In this document: positions 21,907-32,400 of the stretch, piece after piece
Position numbering within the stretch: the stretch's first letter is position 1
How the letters are laid out: every line of letters starts with the position of its first letter
Assembly: GCA_963573315.1 (NCBI GenBank)
Contig: OY752143.1
Location: forward strand, 930,001-994,000
Length of the DNA stretch: 64,000 nt
Reading direction: 5' to 3'
Source: Entomortierella parvispora
Taxonomy: Eukaryota; Mortierellomycota; Mortierellomycetes; Mortierellales; Mortierellaceae
Notes under the pieces: generated by a model
The model's input: only the letters and a program-made list of their open reading frames with translations
Told to the model about the DNA's origin: nothing
Database searches by the model: none
Translations under genes and position numbers: made by a program

Positions 21907-24900
21907 ATGGAGAACAAGCAATCGGGCTTGGTCACCCCGCCCATCGTCTCGCCACGACCCATTCAAACCCAGAAACCCTTCTCTGCAGACGAGAGCTGGA
22001 AGATAGTCGGTAGCCCGCCAAGGAGACCCCTCCTCTCGCCGCCAGAAGAGCACGAGCGAGAGCGAGAGCATGAGCAGAGACGCGAACGTGCTCGGTCCTT
22101 TCACGACGGCTTGGACTCGGCAGCCTTGACCGACAGCGACACGAGCCAGCCCCAGCTGGACGACCCCACTGCAAACAACGCGCCTTTTCTCTACTCGGAC
22201 CCCTCCGACCTAACCGACTCTGTCGTGTCCTCCGTGTCGCTTGGCACCGGCACCGAGTCCTTGTCCTCGTCCTCGTCCTCGTCCGCATCCTCCACCTCCA
22301 CCCCAGCCTCGCCAACAACCCCGCAGCATAAGCAGCCTCCACCCCATCGTATCCAGACCGGCCCTCTGCTGCACAAGACCGCCGCCGTTGGCTCTCCCAG
22401 CACATTGGAGAGCCCCCGTAGCAAATACGACCTGTCGTTGAGCGCGCTCACCTCCCCCTTTGCATTGGATCCCTCTCTGACACCCCAGCAGCTCCACTTC
22501 AAAAGCTCGAGCACAGGAACCATTGGAAGCAGGACTGCCACCTTGAATGGTCCTCTCAGCCCCATTGTAGGAGACAACAGGTTTGCAGACGGGATCTCCC
22601 TGAACGACCGAGGACCGACCGCAGGCGCACCCAGGGGCAGCTTGAAACAAAATGGAGGTGGACTCGAATCTTCTGTGAGCCTCTCTAGCATCTGGAGTGG
22701 TCCCTCTACCGACAGCAATGCTGCAATAATAACTGCGGGCCCCAGCAAAGGAGCGATTAGGACCCGGGATTCGCTTTTCGCACTACCACCACCCAGGCCT
22801 GTAGACAACGGAAGCTTCGGAGCCATCAGAACTGGGCGTAGTCTTTCCTTTTCAGAGCCAAGTTTTTCTTTTGCGCACTCGTCTGCCAACTCTACTCTGG
22901 ATCTGGACGAGGAGGACATGCTTCGATACCGACCACCACTACCAACGATGGAAGAAGAGTCTGAAGATTCATTTGAGCCTCGAATGATTCGCGCTAGAAG
23001 CTTTTCAACTTCTGCTGCCCAGGGTTCAGCCTTTTTCTCGGCTGGATATCCTGCTGCGTCTCTCGGCGACATGAGGGTACAGGACTTGTTCTCTAGATCA
23101 CAGGTTCCCTTTTCAGAGTCGAGCTCCACAGCCCAAGAGCGGGTATCTCTGCATCGCAAACTTTCAGGAGGGCTATCATCATGGTCAACTTCCTCTAGTG
23201 GACAGGAAGAACTGTCTCTAAATCATCGACGGTCTTTGACGTCCACCTCAGGATATCAATCTGGAATTTGGGAAAACACTGGTCCATATCAGTCGCATAT
23301 TGTTAGAGATCAAGTCGGAGAGAGAACAGTGACTCCTCGGCGCTTTTCGCTGGAACCATCGACAGGATATCAGCCTTTCGACTCGATTCTCGAAAACGAA
23401 ACTGTTGGACCCCTCACGCCCAACTCTGGATACAGTCGGTAATAATGATCATTCTGCATTATTGATATGAATGCAATGTGCTTTTTATTGTCCAGTGTCA
23501 CAGTGTCACAGTGTCACTCATTGAACCCAATCCTTCATTTCCAACGAAATTAATAGAATGGAAAATGAGCAAGGTTATCATCACCAAACACCACGACGGC
23601 ACTCTGTAGCTGGCCCAAGCGGCTCATATCTCCGCCAAAGTCCAGCTCCATTCAACCTGTCTACATCTCTGGAAACCCTTCAGTTGGATGAGTGCGACTC
23701 CCATGCATGGAAAGGCGAGGACGATCCCTATGAAACCGAGGACTATATGCACCATAGGTCTGTTCCAGGAGAGCGCAACAGGGGGTTGGCACTGAGCGAA
23801 CTGCCCAATCGCGGAGCTCTGTATGTAGTTGAATTCAAGGCTGGTCGAAGTGACCTGTTTTATGTGACAGAGGACAGTGGACTGGCCTTGCAGATTGGCG
23901 ACTATGTGATGGTTGAAGCTGACCGTGGCAAGGACCTGGGCAAGATTACAAACGATTCTATTACGCCCGAGCAAATCAAGGTCTTGCAGGCCAGGCAGGC
24001 AGAGATTGCAGCCCTCCAAGCTCTCCAAGACGGCAGCGGCGGAGGCCACAGGGCACCTAAGGATATTCAACCCAAACGCATCTTCCGAATGGCGCATCCT
24101 TCTGAAATTTCTCTGCTCGCAATCAAGGATCAGGACGAGCTCAAAGCTATGGTTATCTGCCAAACAAAAGTCCGACACAAACGACTTCCCATGGAGGTCG
24201 TCAATGCGGAATATCAATGGTACAGAATGGACCCTTTTTTCAACTTTGATTTGATTTGAATGGCTGCTAACAGTTTGCCGTCCGTTGGCTCCTCCTTTTT
24301 TAGGGATCGTCGTAAATTGACATTCTACTTTGTTGCAAAGCGCCGGATTGATTTCAGGGAATTGGTCCGTGACCTGTTCAAGATCTATAAGACTCGAATC
24401 TGGATGTATGCTGTCAATCCGACCTCGGTCCAAAACAATGGCAATAGCGGCGGACCTCAGTTGTCGCACTCGCCGCCTCCGCACCTGAGCACATCTTTCC
24501 AAAGTGGCAATCCCCCCAGCTCCGCCAACTCGCCGTCGTCTCCACATCCTCGTCGCCAGTCATTGTCGTCGCCTCTGAGTCCTATGAGCCCGTTCTACTA
24601 CTCGTCGTATGCCCAGGATACCAACGTTAGTCAGCAATCGTGCCCTCTACCTCTCCATCATCAACAGCACCAGCAGACTGGAAATGTACCCCTTCGATGC
24701 TCGCAACAACAACAACAGCAGCAGCAAACGATGTCCTACCCTCAATACCCTCAGATGCCTCTTCATTTCCAATCGCAAACGCTCAAGCAGCATCCGTTTT
24801 CTCAATCGAGCCATCAGCAGACATCTGCGCTCTCCCCTCAATCTCCTCAGACGCGCTTCCAACCGACGCATGTACAGCAACAGCAGCAGCAACAGCAGCA

Positions 24901-24937
24901 GCACTCCCACTTTGGGTTCTCGCCTACATCTCTCTAA
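21907..24937 (+). CDS. PSP1 C-terminal domain protein
   Basis: Three exons: 21907-23438, 23557-24219 and 24304-24937, 942 aa. Residues 1 to about 575 are disordered, Ser/Pro-rich, with several RARSFS-type basic Ser motifs. Residues about 590-790 are the PSP1 C-terminal domain (ALYVVEFKAGRSDLFYV, YVMVEADRGKDLGKI, MVICQTKVRHKRLPMEVV, spliced to WDRRKLTFYFVAKRRIDFRE, LVRDLFKIYKTRIWM). The tail is Gln/Ser/Pro-rich with CAG/CAA-encoded Q runs. Saccharomyces PSP1 was found as a suppressor of DNA polymerase alpha mutations and associates with RNA granules. The domain is shared with bacterial proteins acting in signalling and RNA turnover. The exact role here is unknown. Confidence 0.88.
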
Positions 24938-24996
24938 ACGAATTGGGTCTGGATTGACAGCACTCGACTCAGCATTGACTCTCCACTCCCCCCCCC

Positions 24997-25043
<47 letters not shown>

Positions 25044-26021
25044 TCTCGCTTACAGTTCAGCGAAGTGGAACCGAATAACTAGATGTCGTTTCTTCTGTAC
25101 AATCCCCTAGATACTTTTCCAAACAAACGCAACACATATAGCAATCAACGCCGACAGTCGCGGTGGCGTTTATAAAGATCCTGTCTCTGTAGTCGAGTAT
25201 ATGTCGTCGAACAAGAAAAAAAGTGGACGTGAAGTAATAATTGTAGATTATGGGTGAAGAGGAGAGATAAGACAAGAACGATAGCGATGAACAAGAGCGT
25301 GAGAAATAAACATGTCAGGACACAAGAGATGAAAGAAAGAGAAGAAGAAAGGAGCGGGAGTGACACAGCTTTGGGATGTTTCCACTGAGAGCGAAGAAGA
25401 GAGAAAGATGACAATGATAGTAAAGGTGCGAGATGAGGGAGTGATGGTGTTAGAGCGCCGGGAGATGGCTGACTGGTTGACAGACTGACAGATAGGCAGA
25501 AACGAACCCTGGGGAGAGCGAGACGACTGAAGCGAGTGTAGATGTGAGGGATCGCATCATCAAGAGCGAGGGAACCTTAAAGGCAGGAAGGATGCGAGCG
25601 AACGGGCTTTGGAGGACAGATCTTTGTCGCAGAGAGTGTGTGCGTTCGTGCATGAGTGCGTGCGTGCATCTGGCGGACGACCGAGGTAGCAGTCGATGGC
25701 GTGATTGGATTGCGACGGCAGGGAGTCAAAGCGACCAGCGCTTCCTTGATCAAGCGATACCGATACGGCGGAGCACGACGACCAAAGAACAACAGGAAGA
25801 ATGCAAGAAAGACAAGCGCCACCGCCCAGACGGATCGCGCAATTCGCGGGGACTGCTTTTCGATCTTTTTTATTCCTTTTCGTCTTTTGTCGCCTTTGCA
25901 CGTTGTGCGCTTTTCTGTGGATGGAATAAAAGGACTCTATCATTTGTCTTTTCTCTCTCTCTTTCTCTTCATTCTCTCCACACTTTACCTTTCCCGACAC
26001 CCCCACCTTACTTTTACAACA
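24938..26021. promoter_or_regulatory. Region upstream of the peroxiredoxin gene
   Basis: It begins with the 3' flank of the PSP1 gene, including a (CT)n microsatellite, and ends with the promoter of the peroxiredoxin. An AT-rich TATA-like AATAAAAGG lies at about 25926, roughly 95 bp before the ATG, followed by a CT-rich leader ending in ACAACAATG, a favourable start context. No gene in between is supported. Confidence 0.5.
25000..25046. repeat. (CT)n microsatellite
   Basis: A CT dinucleotide repeat broken by one G at about 25031, preceded by a C10 tract, in the 3' flank of the PSP1-domain gene. Confidence 0.9.
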
Positions 26022-26705
26022 ATGTCTCCCTCCCGTGCTCCCCTCCGCCTCGGCTCCATTGCCCCCGACTTCAAGGCCCAGACCACCAAGGGCGATATCC
26101 AGTTCCACGACTTTATCGGCAACTCCTGGGTCATCCTCTTCTCCCACCCCGCTGACTTCACCCCCGTCTGCACCACCGAGCTCGGCGAGGTTGCCCGTCT
26201 CCAGGACAAGTTCACTGAGCGCAACGTCAAGGTCATTGGACTCTCTGCCAACGGTCTCGAGTCTCACGAGCGTTGGATCGATGATATCAACGAGGTTAAC
26301 AACGTCAGCTTGAACTTCCCCATCATTGCTGACGATTCTCGCGAGATCTCGACCTTGTACGATATGTTGGATTACCAGGACTTGACCAACCTCGATGCCA
26401 AGGGCATCCCATTCACCGTCCGCTCCGTCTTCATCATCGACCCCAAGAGGACCATCCGCTTGACCTTGTCTTACCCCGCCTCGACCGGCCGCAACTTTGA
26501 CGAGATCTTGCGCGTTGTGGACTCTCTCCAGATTGGTGACAAGAACAGAATCACCACCCCCGCCAACTGGAAGAACGGCGACGATGTCATTGTTCACCCC
26601 TCGGTCTCCAACGAGGAGGCTGCCACCCTCTTCCCCGGCTTCCGCACCGTCAAGCCCTATCTTCGCTTGACCACCCAGCCTGGAAAGAAGACCGAGACCG
26701 CTTAA
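26022..26705 (+). CDS. 1-Cys peroxiredoxin (Prx6 class)
   Basis: 227 aa, no intron. The thioredoxin-fold peroxiredoxin core begins RLGSIAPDFKAQTTKGDIQFHD. The catalytic motif is HPADFTPVCTTELG, with the peroxidatic Cys in the PVCTTE signature at about residue 47. The C-terminal extension (TPANWKNGDDVIVHPSVSNEEAA) is typical of the 1-Cys/Prx6 subfamily, and no second resolving Cys is visible. It would reduce H2O2 and organic hydroperoxides in the cytosol or mitochondria with an external thiol donor. The start at 26022 gives the family's usual N terminus; the frame is open further upstream but lacks domain sequence. Codon use is strongly C-ending (CTC, ACC, GCC, GTC), more so than its neighbours, a sign of high expression. 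Confidence 0.95.
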   Translation: MSPSRAPLRLGSIAPDFKAQTTKGDIQFHDFIGNSWVILFSHPADFTPVCTTELGEVARLQDKFTERNVKVIGLSANGLESHERWIDDINEVNNVSLNFPIIADDSREISTLYDMLDYQDLTNLDAKGIPFTVRSVFIIDPKRTIRLTLSYPASTGRNFDEILRVVDSLQIGDKNRITTPANWKNGDDVIVHPSVSNEEAATLFPGFRTVKPYLRLTTQPGKKTETA

Positions 26706-27035
26706 ACGGACTGTCGTCTTTTTCATAATTCTACTACCCTTTCCTCCTTCAGCATCCTCTTTTTGACTGCAATGTAAATAAAACCAAAAGTTATCCCCCC
26801 CTCTTTCTACTCTCCCACGGACGAACACAGCCGGTCAAAGCAGTTTCTGTTCCCTTCTGCGCAATATGAAAAACCAAGAAAGGTGACATACGAAACGGAT
26901 TGCCACCAACCCGCAGAGCCCCGAGCTAAGCCACACTGCCAGGCACACTATTCCCGCTTTTGTCTCGTTCGACTTTTTCGCCCACCTCATTACTCTTTTC
27001 CTTCCCTTCATGGACATGACCATTGCTCCGCCCTC
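26706..27035. promoter_or_regulatory. 3' flank of peroxiredoxin and promoter of ArgRS
   Basis: An AATAAA polyadenylation signal lies about 70 bp after the peroxiredoxin stop (26776-26781). The right part is the ArgRS promoter and leader, which contains the short upstream ORF annotated separately. No other gene is visible. Confidence 0.5.
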
Positions 27036-27039
27036 ATGA
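27010..27039 (+). promoter_or_regulatory. Upstream ORF overlapping the ArgRS start codon
   Basis: A nine-codon ORF (MDMTIAPPS) has a stop codon overlapping the ArgRS ATG as ATGA (27036-27039). It contains a second in-frame ATG at 27016. If transcription starts upstream, ribosomes would finish this ORF exactly at the main start. That would favour reinitiation or make ArgRS translation depend on leaky scanning. Confidence 0.55.
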
Positions 27040-29330
27040 CATCAGCGCGGTTCAAGAATGTAATTGCGGAACAGCTGGCAAGGCTGACCAGCGGGGAGGC
27101 CTCTTTGATCGCCCGAGCTATCGATCGACCAAAAGTGAAGGGACTAGGGACGTTTGCGATCCCTTTGCCTCGTCTCCTTCCTTCAAATACCACCCTGCCC
27201 AAAAAGAAATCAAAGGCACTCGATATCTCTTTGCCCTCCACGACATCAACATTAGCAGGAGAGGTAGCGGCAGCCGGATCCGGCAAGGCAAAGAGACTAC
27301 TTGTTCGCGACCAAACAAATATTACCGCAAAGGCTGATCTCCTATCCAAATTGCAGCGCGAGGTAATGCTTCTTGTACGTCTGACAGCAATAAGAATCGT
27401 AAGGAATGAGGAAGATTTAACAACCTGTTAATGTTAATTCACGTAGTTTGACACTAGCGGACTGATCCGTTCGGTCACACCGGCAGGGCAGTTTCTGAAC
27501 TTTGGGGTTGACGAGAGGCAATATACACGCGACACAATCCAGGATGTCATTCGAGCCGAAACTGCAAAGCAGCACTTTGTGGATTCGCACAAAACCAAAT
27601 CGGACTTGGGCTTCACATTCAAAAGGGGGGATCATCTGGGCTATGGAATGGATGCTTCCGTCGGAAAAGGACAAGTGGTCGCCATTGACTATAGTTCTCC
27701 GAATATCGCCAAACCTTTTCACGGCGGTCATTTACGTGGAACCATCCTTGGAAACTTTGCATCGAGGCTGCTGCGAGGATTTGGATACCATGTCGTTGGC
27801 ATCAACTACTTGGGTGATTGGGGGAAACAATATGGTATGTTTCTCTTGGGCATTTTATTTGAAAAAAAGAAGACCGGGTATATTTACTGACCTATGCTCA
27901 TTTGGATTGTAGGTCTGATGGCGGTTGGATTCGATCGATATGGAGATCGGGCTGAACTTGTCAAGGACCCGATCAAACACTTGTACGACGTGTATGTAAA
28001 GATCAACAAGGATATTGTCGAGAATCCAGAGCTGGACAAGAAGGCGAACGAATATTTCAAACGTATGGAAGACAATGATCCCACGGTCTTGTCACTCTGG
28101 CAAGAGTTCCGATCGCTCTCCATTGATTTTTACAGGGTCATGTACAAACGACTTGGGATCGAGTTTGATGTCTACTCTGGAGAATCCGAAAGCGCGCAAT
28201 TTGTTCCGCAAGCGTACGCGCTTCTGCGGGAAACAGGACTGTTGCAGGAACAAGACGATGGGGCCTGGATCGTGGATTTGACCGAGCATGGATTGGGGGT
28301 ATGTACCCTGCGTCGAGCTGACGGAACGACCCTTTACCTGACCAGGGATGTTGCGGCATGTTTGCAGCGGGCGGAAAAATTCAAGTTTGATCGCCATCTC
28401 TACATGATTGGAGATGACCAGAACTTGCACATGAAGAGGCTTTTCAAGATTATGGAACTTGCATTTGCGAAAAAGCTCGACCCGTCTACGAACCTTGACA
28501 AATCTCACTGGAGTCGAAACCTGGAGCACATTTCGTTTGGCAAAGTACAGGGCATGTCAACACGGAAAGGCACTGCCGTCTTTTTGGAGGATATTCTGGA
28601 CACTGCACAAACCACCATGCTTGAGAGAATGAAGGAGAACGAGACAAGGTACGAGGCCGTGAAGCAGTCTATCCAGCAACAGCAGATCGAGGAAAACTCG
28701 CAGGGCTCTTCGTTGGAGTTGCAGGGCAGTGCACAGGACGGAGTTGAACAAGTAGCAGACAAGCTTGGCATCTCTGCGGTGGTGATCCAGGACTTTCAAG
28801 CAAAGAGTAGCAAGGGGTACGACTTTAGCTGGAAGCGAATGACAGAGTCCACAGGCAACACTGGAATCTACCTTCAGTATGCCCATGCACGCCTCTGCGG
28901 GTAAGGAAAACTCAATCATATTGCAGTTATTGATCTAGGAGGAAGGATTTACCAAGCTATACTAATTTTTTTTTCCGGACATGAATTGTTACATAGAATC
29001 GAAGAAAAGTCTGGGACGCGATTGAACTTTGATGCCAACACCGACCTGTTGTCAGAACCCGAGGCCTTTGAGCTGGCAAATGTGATATCAATGTATCCAG
29101 ACATCACAACTTCTACTCTTCAGACATTTGAACCTTCTTTGATTGTCAACTATCTCTTTGGACTTTCGCATGCAATCAGTGCCGCGAACCAGGTTCTCCA
29201 AGTGAAACCTGCTATGGATGCTGGAGAAACAGAGTTGGCAGAGTCGAGAAGACTCTTGCTCTGGGCTGCTCGTGTCACCCTCGGCAATGGTCTACGGATT
29301 CTAGGCCTTGAACCATTGGAGAGGATGTAA
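27036..29330 (+). CDS. Arginyl-tRNA synthetase
   Basis: Four exons: 27036-27362, 27447-27834, 27913-28900 and 28997-29330, 678 aa, class I. The enzyme charges tRNA-Arg in the cytosol and probably also mitochondria, as fungal ArgRS often serves both. An N-terminal ArgRS-N domain (about 1-140) is followed by [19 protein letters not shown] with the HIGH-type HGGH motif at about 195. Further conserved segments are [36 protein letters not shown] and [20 protein letters not shown]. The KMSKS equivalent is GMSTRKG at about 452. The anticodon-binding domain ends LGLEPLERM, the usual C terminus of the family. A Gln/Ser-rich insertion ([17 protein letters not shown]) sits in the late catalytic region. 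An in-frame ATG at 26883 adds sequence unlike the family. The stop codon directly abuts an AATAAA. Confidence 0.95.
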
Positions 29331-29414
29331 ATAAAACGACTAGATGCTATAATATTATTATGACTACTACTCATTTGCTGCCAATATGATGCTAATATGA
29401 TTGCTATGAGGCGG

Positions 29415-32400
29415 CTACATGCCATGGCCATGCCATCCTCGTGGGATATCGTCTTCTTCGCCGTCGCCGACAAGACGTCCATACGCTCCGATCGGACGCT
29501 TCATGACCACGCCGATCGACCCACCAATAATTCCTGCCGCACCGTGTCCCAAATTCGACGAGTGCGAGGAAGACACATGACGCCCCGACTCTGGATTTTC
29601 TGGTTCCAGCCAAGATAACAACCCGTCGCCTATCTGTCGTGGAGGGAGATTTTGACCTCTAATACCACTGCTAATACCACCGTAGACAGGACCTGTGGAG
29701 ACCATGACCCGATCCCCTAGTCGGCCATCCTCCTCCTTTTCTGTTCCCCAAACCACATGACGCGAATCTAGCCAGACCGTCAGGCCTACTGTGCGAAGAT
29801 CCCTGATTTCTTGGTCCGCAAGTGCCACTGCATCCGCGACAGATTTGAGCAGCTCTTGGTACACCCTACATGTGCAAGGGTAATTATTGCTGCGAACAGT
29901 GTCTGTTCGCTGCATTACAGCAACAGGAGCTGAACCTTCATCCGTCGCCTCATCTGCTCCTTCCTGACCCCTGTGTGTACTACTGGTCAACCGATCGCCC
30001 ACTCCAGCTCCAACGGTGGCCGAAGAAGTGTTGATTTGGGTGGTCTCAGCAGTAGCACGCAATGCCGCGTGGTATTTACATTGGCCCCAATCAGCCCTTG
30101 CTCTTCCGCCACTCAAAGACATGGTCGTATTCGGACCTCCCATGAACGAGACCTCGGTTTGACTGGGCAGCCATACCATGACTTTGGCGCGCGCCTCTTG
30201 AAGGACTGGGTTCAAGTAAAGATTCTGGATCCGACTCGTCTCTTTTGCTGCGACGGCGGATTCTCGGTGGATCAGAAGCATTGGGAGACTTGGCGCTCCA
30301 CCCGAGCCTTGAAGATGTGCAGAGGCGGAGGAGGTTGAGGAAGTCGAGAAACTGGGATGAGGAGCTGGGTGGAGGTATGGGTTCTGGAGATGACGAGCAG
30401 AGTTTTGAGAGTGAGAAGGAGGAGAGGATGCGAGCGTGTAAGAGTTGAGTAGGTTGGGGAGGGAGACTCGATGGTGCATATTGTTGCCTCCTCCCGGCAT
30501 TAGACCTCGTCTGGGGAATTGACCTGCTGTCATCCTGGACTCGGCGATAGCGTCCAGGGCGGATGAAGGTCCCACAGCTTGCGCGCGTCTTGAATCTACG
30601 GCACCTCCTTTTCGGGACGCGACAGAACTGGCGCGTCTAAGAGCTATGACAATTTCTCTGTACTTTGCCTCTTTTTCCTCTTCCGCTTCCTCAGTCTTGG
30701 ACCGGATCACAGGTGCCGGGGCAGGTCCACCGTTGTAGGTTGGGGAAAAGAACGAAAGGCTGTCAGCACCAAACAGATCTTTATCGTATTGTGCCGAAGA
30801 CCTGTCCGTCGCAGTGGAGGTATGGGCTCGAGCGAGTTGATCCGAGCCCGTTCGGAGGTGAAAGATATCGCGTGCGACTTTGTCCGTGGGTACGCTACTT
30901 GTCGTTGTCACTTGCTCATAATCAGACTGACGACATCCCCTTGGAACCTGCAACGAATCCACCATGGTTGTTTCGCCCTCGTGCTGAGAAGAGTCGTGAT
31001 CGCCTTTGTACCGTCGACGACGAGAACAGCCCTCTTCCTCTTGGTCATGATTGTAAATACCTAAAATCTCTTTCTCATATCGATCCAGATCAAAGACGGG
31101 CACACTTTTAGGCCGGGGGCTGCACGATCCGTCGCCATTGCTGGATGTACCTTGGGAGATGATACTGGCTACAAGAGAATGACGGACTTGACCAATGATA
31201 GTCGTGGGCCGCTGCATAATTCTCTTCGCCCTGCGGCGTACTGGTGACAAATAGAGTTCCTCAGCTTCAGTCGCTTCCCATCCGGTTTGACCCTCGCCGT
31301 TAAGAGTATAACCAGGCTCCAAATCCAAAGGTGAGGCCGCTAGAGGACTGTGTGGTAGATCTGTAGTATCAGAGGTGCCTCTCGTGTCAATCTTCAGTTG
31401 GTTCACGTTCACGACATCCTCAATGTCATCAGTCGCTACGGCCTCCTCTATCGTTGAAACAGGGGTTCCTTTGGGAATCGGACAATGGGTCTCTCTGCGA
31501 GGTGGTTGTAGACCTAAGGCTGCAGTCTCTGTTGTGGCGTCTCGGGCCTCAGGGCGCACTCTTGGTTGCAGATGGAACTTTTCGACTCGACTCAACATTG
31601 TCTGTTCTCTCTTTTCAAATTGACGGCCCATCACCATCCTCGCTCCTAAAATGGCCAAAAGCACCACCACCATAATCCCGGCCTGGACCCAAGCTTGTCT
31701 GATGAATAAAAACAGAGTCAAAACAAATGGTGGACAGGCTACTGTGGGGAACATCAGGGAGCCAATGGCCTGTCGATAGTGTAAACCACCAGACTGGCAT
31801 TTGGTAGTGACAACCTGTAGAATTAGGTACCGGTAGGACAGATTGAGAATAACTAGGACAAAGATCCAGAGAAGGAATAGCAATGGCGAAAGAGGTAATA
31901 GTGTGAGAGAGAGTGTAAAGAGGATAATCAAGTGTGGATAAAGGTTCTGAAGGTGGAAGAAAGGTGGCTGCCGAAGTTGAAATGCCTGACGGGGTGTCAA
32001 CGTTGGAGCTGGAGCAAAGTTGGCCTCAAACAAGGACGCGTTTTCATCGTGGACATGTCCTGTATAACTGTCGTTGTTTGCTAAAGTCGTTGTCGCGGTG
32101 CTGGAGGGTAGTTGCGAAGAGTTTGTTGACGCGTCTGTAGCGCGTGTTCTTTCTTGCCTTCCTCGAGATTGTAAAGTAGACTTTCTCCAAGAGAGCGGTC
32201 CCAATGTTGACCACAAGGTGATTGCTGGCAAGGTCGCGATTAACCGCGGTAATTGCAAGAGTTGGAAAAGAGGGAGCGCCAATCCTGCAACAAGAACGTA
32301 TGAAAATGCAAATGAGCAATAGGAGGGGATCGCATGGACAAGAAATGTGGATGAATTGCTGGGCGTTTTCGAAATGGATTCTTGCCACGAGAAAGAAAGA

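Noticed and set aside
22191-23159. 322-codon minus-strand ORF opposite the PSP1 gene
   Set aside because: A shadow of Ser/Pro-rich sequence, with no recognisable feature.
25560-26828. 422-codon minus-strand ORF opposite the peroxiredoxin
   Set aside because: It results from strong C-ending codon bias in the peroxiredoxin, which keeps the reverse frame open; there is no domain.
26883-27035. Longer ArgRS start at 26883
   Set aside because: The extra 51 residues are Cys/His/Pro-rich and unlike the family; the leader contains a uORF instead.
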